A DNA stretch of 64,000 nucleotides from CAYVQF01 sp964454015 (lineage in GTDB: Bacteria; Myxococcota_A; Bradymonadia; UBA4248). Each line of letters opens with the position of its first letter. Position 1 is the stretch's first letter. The position numbers were made by a program, and so were the translations under genes. The notes under the pieces are model-generated. The model saw nothing but the letters and a program-made list of their open reading frames with translations. It was not told where the DNA came from and did not search any database. The stretch is from contig CAYVQF010000018.1 in assembly GCA_964454015.1 (NCBI GenBank), positions 21,010-85,009 of the forward strand. The letters run 5' to 3'. Shown piece by piece: positions 35,965 through 43,809 of the stretch.

Positions 35965-37083
35965 CTAGAAGTCGGGGATGAGGTCGACGAAATCGGGTCG
36001 GTCGACGAAAGGATTGCGGTTGAGCTGCACGGCTTCGATGGCGTTGTTGCGGGTGAATTCTTTGAGATCGACGGGGTCGTCGGCGTGCCACTGGCGGAGC
36101 ACCTGTTCGACCGTTTCGGCGATGGGCATTTGGTAGCGGACCGACATGTAAAATTGGGCGCGGGCGACGTCGCCGCGGGTGGCCAGGCGGACGAAGAAGA
36201 CCCAGTCGCCGTTGGCGTTTTTGCCGCGGTAGGAGCCGTCGGCTTGCCAGGTGCAGTTGGGCGGGGTGCAGGTGGGTACGCCGAAGGGGAAGTCGCCGCG
36301 CTGGTTGTTGGCCGTGGCCCAGGAGGGGAAGATGTGGTGGAGGTCACCGCGTCCGGTGGGATCGTGTGAGGGTACGAGCTGGCTCGAGGGCCAGGTGTGC
36401 TCGGTGTTGAAGGAGCAGTTGTCGAAGGAGCTGCCGTCAAGGAGGGTGCAGGTTCCTTTGGGGTAGGTGGTGCCATCAGGGGTGAGGGTGCGGCCGGTGT
36501 AGACGCATTCATAGAGACCGTCGTGGAGGTCGATGCCGGTGCCGCCGTTGACGCCGTAGATTTCGTCGCGGGCGAGGTCATAGCCCATGGCGAATTGTTC
36601 GTCCGTGAAGACGAGGAGGGCGGCGCGGAGCTCTGCCGGCGGGAGGGCTTGCATGTCGTCGTAGATGGCGGCGAGGACCGCATCGAGCTCGGGGGTGTAG
36701 GCGTCGCTCTGGTCACTCTGGTCGAGTTGATCGCCGAGGTCGTCGATGTGCTGATCGGGGAGGAGATCTTGGCTTTGATCGGCCGTGTCTTGGAGGTCGA
36801 CGAAGATGTCTGGGGGGAGGTCTTGGAGGTCGGCTTCGATTTCAGTGAGATCGCTGGTGTCGGCGAGGGTGTCCGTGTCGATGAGGTCGGTGAGGTCGAG
36901 GTTGTCCTCGAGGGTGTCCGACGGGTCACTGAGGTCGTGGAGGTCGGGTTCGGGCGTGGTGTCTTGGCTCGCGTCGGTGTCGCTGGTTTCTTGGAGATCG
37001 GGTGCGTCCTTTGGAGCGTGGTCGTCACAAGAAAAGGTGATGAATGCAGCAAGGACGCAGCAAGCGAGGAGGTATGGGCGCAT
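35965..37083 (-). CDS. Endonuclease I (EndA/NucM) lipoprotein with acidic stalk
   Basis: The 372-residue protein has a lipoprotein signal (AAFITFSC) and about 115 residues of Asp/Leu/Thr repeats (DLTDLIDTDTLADTSDLTE and similar). The endonuclease I domain follows, with its active-site block NTEHTWPSSQL...GDLHHIFPS (His-Asn-metal chemistry). The conserved RGDVARAQFYMSVRY and NRNPFVDRPDFVD endings are present. It should degrade extracellular DNA from the cell surface. I used ATG 37083 (GGGGA eight bases upstream) because the longer frame to 37197 lacks a signal. Confidence 0.93.
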   Translation of the reverse strand: MRPYLLACCVLAAFITFSCDDHAPKDAPDLQETSDTDASQDTTPEPDLHDLSDPSDTLEDNLDLTDLIDTDTLADTSDLTEIEADLQDLPPDIFVDLQDTADQSQDLLPDQHIDDLGDQLDQSDQSDAYTPELDAVLAAIYDDMQALPPAELRAALLVFTDEQFAMGYDLARDEIYGVNGGTGIDLHDGLYECVYTGRTLTPDGTTYPKGTCTLLDGSSFDNCSFNTEHTWPSSQLVPSHDPTGRGDLHHIFPSWATANNQRGDFPFGVPTCTPPNCTWQADGSYRGKNANGDWVFFVRLATRGDVARAQFYMSVRYQMPIAETVEQVLRQWHADDPVDLKEFTRNNAIEAVQLNRNPFVDRPDFVDLIPDF

Positions 37084-37304
37084 TGTTGTTCCCCAGTTGG
37101 GTGCGGCGCCGCCGTGGCGTCTTGGATTGAGGGATAGCGCGAGACTTGGGGTGAAGCAAGCGGGAAATGCGCTTTGTGAGGCGCAGTGTCGGGTCAAGAG
37201 AGGGAGGGTGGGGCGCCTTGCCCGATGGTGGGGGTGGTGTTAGTTTTCGCGCGATCGCGCAGGCAGATAGTGGCTGCCAAACGCATTTTGGAGGTGAGAG
37301 ACCC

Positions 37305-38639
37305 ATGTCAGAACCGCTTGCTGAAGCTCGTTCGTCTTTGGCGTTGCCCCCGCCCTACTATCGCTGGGCGGTGTTGGTCTTCGTGTCGCTGGCCATGTTT
37401 GGCAATTATTATGTGTACGACTCGACGGGTCCGATTTTCGACTTGTTGAAGTCTCAGCTTGGCTTCAGTGACAGTCAGCTCGGCGGTTTGTATTCGGCCT
37501 ATAGCATCGCAGCGGTGTTGGTGTTGTTGGCGGGTGGCTATCTGATTGATCGCTGGGGTACGAAGAAGTCGATCATGCTCTTTGCGGTCATCTGTTTGGG
37601 CGCGGCGGCGCTGACGGCGGTGTCGTCAGAGTACGTGGTGATGGTGAGTGGTCGGTTTTTATTGGGGATGGGGGCCGAGCCGTTGATTGTCGCGGTGACC
37701 ACGGCGTTGGCGAAGTGGTTCAAGGGCAAGGAGCTGAGTTTTGCCTTTGGGTTGAATTTGACCATCTCGCGTTTGGGTTCGGCATCGGCCGATTGGTCCA
37801 CGGGCTGGGCGCGGCCTCTCTACGAGAATTGGCAGGACCCGCTGTGGTTGGCGACGGGGGTGGCGGGTGTGTCCTTGGCGGGTGCGTTTTTGTACTGGGT
37901 GATGGAGAGCCGCGCCGACGGACGCTACGCCCTTGGTGATGTGCAGGAGACGGAGAAGCTGGAGCGACGTGGGATGTTCTCGTTCAGCGCGTCGTACTGG
38001 TACATCGTGGCGTTGTGCGTGGTTTTTTACTCGACGGTTTTCCCCTTTCGGGCCTTTGCGATCTTCTATTTTCAGCAGGCGCACGGTCTGGAGCGGGATG
38101 CGGCGGGGATGTTGAGCTCGCTGTTGCCGATCGCGGCGATGATCGCGACGCCTTTGTTTGGGTTGTTGGTGGATCGGGTGGGCAAGCGCTCGTTTTTCAT
38201 GGCCGTGGGTTCGTTGATTTTGCTGCCCCTGTTTTTGATCGTGACCTATGCGCCGGCTGGTCCGCAGTTGAGCATCGGCGGGAATGTCATTCCGTTGACG
38301 CTGCTCGTGGTGATGTTGTTGTTGGGTTTGGCATTTTCCATGATCCCCGCGGTGATGTGGCCGTCGGTGGCCTACATCGTGCCGCAGCAGCGGCTGGGGA
38401 CGGGTTATGCGTTGATGACGCTGTGTCAGCAGATAGGGATGGCGTTCGTGCCGTGGTTCATTGGGTTTTTGAACGATTGGTTTTCGGCGAGTCCTGAGAA
38501 TCCAGAAGGTTACGCGGCAGGGATGTGGGCGTTCACGGTGTTGGCGTCGCTGGGTCTTTTCTTCTCGTTCATGTTGTGGCGGGCGGAGCGTGGTCCTGGT
38601 GCTCACGGTCTGGAGTCCATCACCACGAAGCAGCATTGA
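37305..38639 (+). CDS. MFS transporter
   Basis: The 444-residue major facilitator protein has about twelve membrane helices. The loop 2-3 signature is GGYLIDRWGTKKSI, repeated in the second half as GLLVDRVGKRSF. FGNYYVYDSTGPIF and the C-terminal GTGYALMTLCQQIG resemble eukaryotic-type MFSD1-like transporters, so a dipeptide or small organic substrate is possible, but I cannot assign one. ATG 37305 has GGAGGTGAG upstream and is preferred over the longer frame. Confidence 0.88.
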   Translation: MSEPLAEARSSLALPPPYYRWAVLVFVSLAMFGNYYVYDSTGPIFDLLKSQLGFSDSQLGGLYSAYSIAAVLVLLAGGYLIDRWGTKKSIMLFAVICLGAAALTAVSSEYVVMVSGRFLLGMGAEPLIVAVTTALAKWFKGKELSFAFGLNLTISRLGSASADWSTGWARPLYENWQDPLWLATGVAGVSLAGAFLYWVMESRADGRYALGDVQETEKLERRGMFSFSASYWYIVALCVVFYSTVFPFRAFAIFYFQQAHGLERDAAGMLSSLLPIAAMIATPLFGLLVDRVGKRSFFMAVGSLILLPLFLIVTYAPAGPQLSIGGNVIPLTLLVVMLLLGLAFSMIPAVMWPSVAYIVPQQRLGTGYALMTLCQQIGMAFVPWFIGFLNDWFSASPENPEGYAAGMWAFTVLASLGLFFSFMLWRAERGPGAHGLESITTKQH

Positions 38640-38671
38640 TGATGTAGCGCTGCGGGCAGTGGGTGTTCTTC

Positions 38672-39943
38672 ATGGGTGAGCGTTCTCCTGATGCCGAGGG
38701 GCATCCTCTGGTGTTGCCGAGCCCGGAACTGGCGCCTCAGGTGACGGGCGCGGCGCAGGGCCGGCGTCTGGTCATGGAGATGGGGCGCGCTTTGCATCGT
38801 TTTGGGACGCCTGCGCATCGCCTGGAGGATGTGTTGACCCGGGTGGCGCGTCAGCTCGGTTTGGAGGCGTCATTTTTTGCGGTGCCAACGGCGCTCTTTG
38901 GTCACTTTGGCCCGCTGGGGCGTCAGCAGAGTGCCTTTGTTCGGATCGACGATGAGGACGTGCATCTGGGCAAGATCGCGGCGTTGGACGAGGTGGTCAA
39001 GCGTCTGTTGACGAATGCCGTGACGCCGGCGGCGGCGTTGGTGGAGATCCGTGAGGTTGCTGGCGCCCCCTCGCGCTATGGTCGTGGGGTGACGCTGAGC
39101 GCCTTTGCCGTGGCGTCAGCGGCGGGGGCGGTTTTTTTTGGCGGTGGCTGGGCTGAGGTCGGTGTAGGGGCTTTGTTGGGTACCATGGTTGGGTTTTTGG
39201 CCATGGTCTTGGCGACGCCGGCCAGCCGACCGATTTTCGTCCCGCTGGCGGCGACGCTGTGCGCCAGTGGTGCTGCTGGGCTGGAGTGGTTTTTGGGTGG
39301 CTTCGCGACGGAAGTGGCGACCTTGGCGGGGGTCATATATCTGTTGCCGGGTCTGACCTTGACGGTGGCCTTGACGGAGGTGTCGACGCGTAACCTGGTG
39401 GCGGGCACGGCGCGGCTGATGGTGGCGATGCTGACTCTGTTGGGCCTGGGCTTTGGGGTGATCCTTGGGCGGTGGCTGAGCGCGTTGTCTCCGAGCTCCT
39501 TGGGTGTGGAGGCGGCCGGCGTGCCGGTGTGGGTTTCGGTGGCGGCGGTGTTGGTGGCACCGTTGGCATTTGCGGTGTTGTTCCACGCCCGGGGGCGCGA
39601 CATGGTGTGGATCTTGGTGGCTGGGGTGAGCACCTTTTTGGCAGCGCGAACGGGTTCCATCTGGGGTGGGTCTACGATTGGGGCTTGGTTGGGGGCGGTG
39701 ATTGCCGGGGTGGTGGGTAATGTGTGGGGGCGCTTCTTGGACCGGCCGCCGATTATTGTGACGGTGCCGGCGATCATGCTGTTGGTGCCGGGATCTTTGG
39801 GCTTTCGCAGCGTGGTGTGGATGATGGCGGACGACACGATGAGCGGGGTGGATGCGGCCTTCGAGACGGGTTTGGTGGCCATGGCATTGGCCGTGGGGCT
39901 GTTGATGGCCAATGTGATTGTGCCGCCGCGGCGTCGCGTCTAG
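38672..39943 (+). CDS. Threonine/serine exporter family protein (ThrE-like)
   Basis: The protein of about 423 residues has both parts of ThrE. The N-terminal DUF1212 part has the conserved MEMGRALHRFGTPAHRLED and FFAVPTALF, and membrane helices from about residue 130. The C-terminal DUF3815-like helices include PAIMLLVPGSLGFRS. It is expected to export threonine or serine by proton motive force. The start is uncertain: ATG 38672, or GTG 38663 nine bases earlier; neither has a clear ribosome site. Confidence 0.88.
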   Translation: MGERSPDAEGHPLVLPSPELAPQVTGAAQGRRLVMEMGRALHRFGTPAHRLEDVLTRVARQLGLEASFFAVPTALFGHFGPLGRQQSAFVRIDDEDVHLGKIAALDEVVKRLLTNAVTPAAALVEIREVAGAPSRYGRGVTLSAFAVASAAGAVFFGGGWAEVGVGALLGTMVGFLAMVLATPASRPIFVPLAATLCASGAAGLEWFLGGFATEVATLAGVIYLLPGLTLTVALTEVSTRNLVAGTARLMVAMLTLLGLGFGVILGRWLSALSPSSLGVEAAGVPVWVSVAAVLVAPLAFAVLFHARGRDMVWILVAGVSTFLAARTGSIWGGSTIGAWLGAVIAGVVGNVWGRFLDRPPIIVTVPAIMLLVPGSLGFRSVVWMMADDTMSGVDAAFETGLVAMALAVGLLMANVIVPPRRRV

Positions 39944-40043
39944 CCGGTGAATGCCCGGCATGGGGTTGGGCACGCGGGCAAATGGCGGCGATGGAGGGAG
40001 GCGAAGGCGGCGGCACTTGCGCGGGTCGTCGTGGAAAAAAAGC

Positions 40044-40071
40044 TTGCGAAATCGGTGGGCATGTGTACATA
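40044..40071 (+). promoter_or_regulatory. Likely promoter of DEAD-box helicase gene
   Basis: TTGCGA (40044-40049) and TACATA (40066-40071) are 16 bases apart after an A7 run. This would start a transcript near 40078 and leave a 5' leader of about 160 bases. Confidence 0.45.
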
Positions 40072-40077
40072 AGGCGC

Positions 40078-40123
40078 CGACCTCGACAGGGATCGAGGTC
40101 GTTGGAGGCAGCATGACGCTGCC
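40078..40123 (+). promoter_or_regulatory. Two hairpins at the 5' end of the helicase leader
   Basis: CGACCTCGA (40078-40086) pairs perfectly with TCGAGGTCG (40093-40101) across a CAGGGA loop. GGCAGC (40107-40112) pairs with GCTGCC (40118-40123) across ATGAC. Neither is followed by T residues. The first would lie at the very start of the predicted mRNA, where such stems can protect it from decay. Confidence 0.5.
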
Positions 40124-40238
40124 ATGGGCGCGATGGACGCGCCATTTCTTACGTGCCTCAGAGCGTTGCCGACGGTGACCTTCCTCGGCACGATCACGCT
40201 GCGGCCAAGGTCTGGCGCAGCATCTCTAAAGGCATTTC

Positions 40239-41585
40239 ATGACGTTCGTTTCTTTTCCCCTCGATGCGGCGCTGGTGCGCGCCACGGAAACCCTTGGTTT
40301 TTCTGAGCCAACCCCCATTCAAGCTGCGGTCATGGGGCCTGCGATCGAGGGACGCGATATTTTGGCTTGTGCCATGACGGGCAGCGGGAAAACGGCGGCG
40401 TTTTCCTTGCCCATTCTCGAGTATTTGTTGCGCGAGCCCGGCAAGGGCACCCGGGCGTTGGTGCTGACGCCGACCCGGGAATTGGCGGCGCAGGTGCAGG
40501 CCCACATCGAAGCGCTGGCGCAGTACACGCGTATCAAGGTCGCTTCGGTGTTCGGTGGTGTGCGTCCGGGGCCGCAAGAGCGCGCGATCCGGGCGGGCGT
40601 GGAGATCATCGTGGCGACGCCGGGCCGCTTGCTGGATCACATGCAGCAGCCCTGGTGCCGCTTCGATGACCTGGACGTTTTGGTGCTGGATGAGGCGGAC
40701 CGGATGTTGGACATGGGCTTTTTGCCCGATGTGCGGCGCATCATGGATCGGCTGCCGCGGGCCAAGCAGACCTTGTTGTTTTCAGCGACCATGCCGCAGG
40801 CCATCGTCGCGCTGAGCAGGGATCTTTTGGAAGATCCCTTGCGGATTGGGACGGAAAGGAAGGCGGCGCCGGCCACGGGTATTGCGCACACGGTGATGCC
40901 CGTGTCGGAGAAGCTGAAACCGGGTTTGCTGTTGGCCCTCTTGGCCGAGCGGCCGCAAGTGGCGACCTTGGTGTTTACCCGAACCAAGCACCGGGCGAAT
41001 CGTTTGGCGGACCACTTGGAGAAGAGAGGTATCCGTTGTGATCGGATCCACGGCAACCGCAGCCAGGCCCAGCGAGAGGACGCCCTGCGGGCGTTCAAGT
41101 CGGGACGTTTGCAGGTGCTGGTGGCGACGGACATCGCCGCGCGTGGGATCGACATCGAGGCTTTGCCGCTGGTGGTGAACTTTGATGTGCCGCCAGTGCC
41201 GGAGGATTACGTCCATCGGGCAGGTCGTACGGCCAGAGCCGGTGACGTCGGTGACAGCGTGATTTTCTCGACCCCTGAGGACGCGCGGGATCTGAAGCAC
41301 ATCGAGCGTTTCATTGGCAAGACCTTGCCACGGCGTCGCCTGGAGGGCTTCGACTACGATGCGGCGCCGCAGGAGCGTTTCGAGGTGCCACTGGCGGAGC
41401 GGATCGCCGAGATCAGGGCGCGCAAGGCAGAAGATCGGGCGCGGGCCGCGGCGAACGCGGAGCGTCGGGCCAAGGCTCAGTCCATGCGCGCCAACAGTGC
41501 GCCGAGCGCCAAGGCGAACGAGGGCAACGCGCCGCGTCGTTCCTCGGGGCATCGGCCAGCCCAGCGACGCAACCGGAGCGCTTAG
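40239..41585 (+). CDS. DEAD-box RNA helicase, RhlE-like
   Basis: The 448-residue ATP-dependent RNA helicase has a Q motif (GFSEPTPIQ), motif I AMTGSGKT, PTRELA, DEAD, SAT, and the second RecA domain ending with ARGIDIEALPLVVNFDVP and HRAGRTARAG. The C-terminal 60 residues are Arg/Lys-rich and disordered, as in RhlE-type cold-response helicases that act on ribosome assembly and mRNA decay. The long structured leader upstream suggests post-transcriptional control. There is no strong ribosome site before the ATG. Confidence 0.96.
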   Translation: MTFVSFPLDAALVRATETLGFSEPTPIQAAVMGPAIEGRDILACAMTGSGKTAAFSLPILEYLLREPGKGTRALVLTPTRELAAQVQAHIEALAQYTRIKVASVFGGVRPGPQERAIRAGVEIIVATPGRLLDHMQQPWCRFDDLDVLVLDEADRMLDMGFLPDVRRIMDRLPRAKQTLLFSATMPQAIVALSRDLLEDPLRIGTERKAAPATGIAHTVMPVSEKLKPGLLLALLAERPQVATLVFTRTKHRANRLADHLEKRGIRCDRIHGNRSQAQREDALRAFKSGRLQVLVATDIAARGIDIEALPLVVNFDVPPVPEDYVHRAGRTARAGDVGDSVIFSTPEDARDLKHIERFIGKTLPRRRLEGFDYDAAPQERFEVPLAERIAEIRARKAEDRARAAANAERRAKAQSMRANSAPSAKANEGNAPRRSSGHRPAQRRNRSA

Positions 41586-41673
41586 TTTTCGCGTGCGGGT
41601 GTGGTGAGAGCGGTGCGAACGGAGCCCTGGGGCTTGGGGGTGGGCACTCTCAGGGTGGCTCAGGTGCCGCGGC

Positions 41674-43053
41674 TCATGGGTAGATGAGGTGTGGGGCCCG
41701 GGCGGCGGCGAAGGTGGCCAGGTCATCGGCCCAAGACGCGGCGATGTCCTCAGGGGATTCGCCGTTGCGGAGGCGCTCGCGGACCTCGCTTTGGCCCCAG
41801 ATGCGGGCGAAGCTGCGGGGGCTGCGCACCTCGAGTTGGTCTGGGTAGAGCCGCTCGATGGTGGAGAACAACGCCAGGGCGGTGTGGAGGGGTCGGAATG
41901 CGCGGGGATCGACGACGATGAGCTGCACGCCTGCTGCGGTCTGTCCGCCGAAGCGGTTTTTGGCGGGTCGGTAGACAATGGGGCGCAGCAGGACCCCGGG
42001 GAGGTTTTGGGCCTGGAGGGCTTGGACAAAGGCCTGCGGCTCGATGAAGGTCGCGGCGATGGTTTCAAAGGGCATGGTGTAATGGGCCCCTTCGTCGATA
42101 TTGCGCGAGACCCCGGCGACCATGCCCGTGGCGATGTAGAGGTGGGCGCTGTGACTGTGGGGGATGTTGGGGGAGGTGGGGACCCAGATGAGGCCCGTGT
42201 CTTCCCAGACCATCTCGCGGCGCCATCCTTCCATGGGGATCACCTGGAGGTCGGCGCCGATGGCCAGCTCAGCGTTGAAGAAAGCGGCCAGTTCTCCGAC
42301 GGTCATGCCGTGGGAGACGGGAGTGGGTCCCCAGCCGACGAAGCTCTGATAGCGCTGTTCGCGGATGGGTCCTTCAACGCGCAGGCCACCCAAGGGGTTG
42401 GGCCGATCGAGGACCATGAAGGGGATCTGCGCCTTGGCCGCGGCCTGCATGGCCAGTCCCATGGTGGAGGTGTAAGTGTAGGTGCGCGAGCCGACGTCTT
42501 GGATGTCGAAGACCAGGAGGTCCAGTTGGCTCAAGGTCGCCGCAGATGGTGCGGTGCGCTTGCCGTAGAGGCTTTCGACGGGGACGCCGGTGACGGGGTC
42601 GACTTCATCCTCGAAGCGCTGACCGGCGGGCAGGGCACCGCGCAACCCGTGTTCGGGGGCATAGATCTGGACGAGCTCGAAGCGGCCGTCGGCGGCGAAG
42701 CGATCGACCGTTGGGACGAGGTTGCCATCGACGCCAGAGGCGTTGGTGATGAGGCCCACCCGTTTGCCGGCGATGCGGTGGATTTCCCGATCCAGGAGTA
42801 CGTCGACCCCGAGGCGGACGACTTCGGCACCCAGGGTTGGGGCAGCGCCGTCCAGAGGCGCTGACGCGTCTGCTGGCGAGCTCAGCGCGAGGGGCGGTTC
42901 GTCTTCTTGGGGTGGAGAGGCGGGTGGCGCGCTCGGGCAGGCATCGACGGTGGCGCACGCGGGGCAGGGTTCGCTGTGGCAAGCGCCGAGGGTGGTGGCG
43001 ACGACCAGGGTGAGGGCGCAAGCGAGCCCGGTCGTGAAGTGTGGTGACCCCAT
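41674..43053 (-). CDS. NamZ-like (DUF1343) exo-muramidase lipoprotein
   Basis: The 459-residue lipoprotein (VATTLGAC) has a Cys/Pro-rich linker and then a DUF1343 domain: GKRVGLITNASGVD, IYAPEHGLRG, LLVFDIQDVGSRTYTYTSTM, MVLDRPNPLGG and WVPTSPNIPH. The founding member NamZ of Bacillus is an exo-beta-N-acetylmuramidase acting on cell-wall fragments, so this protein may recycle or digest peptidoglycan in the periplasm. The gene starts three bases after the flavodoxin stop, in one operon. The lipoprotein anchor argues for the outer membrane. Confidence 0.9.
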   Translation of the reverse strand: MGSPHFTTGLACALTLVVATTLGACHSEPCPACATVDACPSAPPASPPQEDEPPLALSSPADASAPLDGAAPTLGAEVVRLGVDVLLDREIHRIAGKRVGLITNASGVDGNLVPTVDRFAADGRFELVQIYAPEHGLRGALPAGQRFEDEVDPVTGVPVESLYGKRTAPSAATLSQLDLLVFDIQDVGSRTYTYTSTMGLAMQAAAKAQIPFMVLDRPNPLGGLRVEGPIREQRYQSFVGWGPTPVSHGMTVGELAAFFNAELAIGADLQVIPMEGWRREMVWEDTGLIWVPTSPNIPHSHSAHLYIATGMVAGVSRNIDEGAHYTMPFETIAATFIEPQAFVQALQAQNLPGVLLRPIVYRPAKNRFGGQTAAGVQLIVVDPRAFRPLHTALALFSTIERLYPDQLEVRSPRSFARIWGQSEVRERLRNGESPEDIAASWADDLATFAAARAPHLIYP

Positions 43054-43056
43054 GAA

Positions 43057-43584
43057 CTAGGTGGTGGCTTGGGTGGCCAGCAGAAGTGGCAAGACTTCCA
43101 TCGCCCACGCGTCCACGGCGTTCATGTCCCGAAAATCTCCTTTGGGTGCGCCGATCGCTTTGAGGATGAGGCGCTCGGGCAAGGTGAAGGCCTTGGGTTC
43201 GTTCCACCCGGGAAAGAGGCCGATGCCCACGGGTTCGAGCTGGCCGGCTTTGAGCAGGGGGGCGGTGTAGCCCAGGACCTCGTCCCGTTTTTCCGGTGAA
43301 GAGGCGATGGTCAAGCCCACGGTGAAGATGGCAAAGGGTCGGGTTTTCAGGAGGTCGACGTGTTCGGCGAGCCAGTTGCGCGCGGCGCGCAGCCAGCGTC
43401 CGGCGCGGACACCGCTGCCGAGGATGATGGCGTCATAGTCCGCTGGGTTGGGGGCATCGGCGGCGGCGACGCAGGTCACGCTGGTGCCGTCCTCGAGGTG
43501 TTGGGTGAGGGTGGTGTGCATTCTCTCAGCGATGGACTTGGTGCTGCCGCTGCGGGAGGCATAAACGATGAGGATCTTGTGCAT
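43057..43584 (-). CDS. Flavodoxin domain protein (HemG-like)
   Basis: The 175-residue protein begins with the FMN phosphate loop IVYASRSGSTKSIAE. It has the LGSGVRAGRWLRAARNWL pattern typical of flavodoxin-fold HemG/menaquinone-dependent protoporphyrinogen oxidase-like proteins. HemG activity cannot be assigned from the motif alone. It precedes the NamZ-like gene by three bases. Confidence 0.8.
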   Translation of the reverse strand: MHKILIVYASRSGSTKSIAERMHTTLTQHLEDGTSVTCVAAADAPNPADYDAIILGSGVRAGRWLRAARNWLAEHVDLLKTRPFAIFTVGLTIASSPEKRDEVLGYTAPLLKAGQLEPVGIGLFPGWNEPKAFTLPERLILKAIGAPKGDFRDMNAVDAWAMEVLPLLLATQATT

Positions 43585-43656
43585 GGGTGTCCCAACGACG
43601 TGATTTGGGGGGTGAGCGTTGCCTGGCGCGAGGCTGCTGCCAGGTCATGCGTGCCA

Positions 43657-43685
43657 TATGTATGGGCAGCGCCAGTGTGGGTCAA
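43657..43685 (-). promoter_or_regulatory. Likely promoter of flavodoxin-NamZ operon
   Basis: On the - strand, TTGACC (43685-43680) and TACATA (43662-43657) are 17 bases apart, about 70 bases before the flavodoxin ATG. The rest of the 225-base gap to the histidine kinase shows nothing clear. Confidence 0.45.
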
Positions 43686-43809
43686 GATGCAGTGAGGCGG
43701 GTGCAGGGCCGCAGGACGGGGTTTTGCCGCGGGCATCACTTCACCTGGCGGTCGAGGAGGTGGCCTGGGTGGCGGGTGGGCCGCGCCCTTGGGCAAGAAG
43801 CATAGACCA

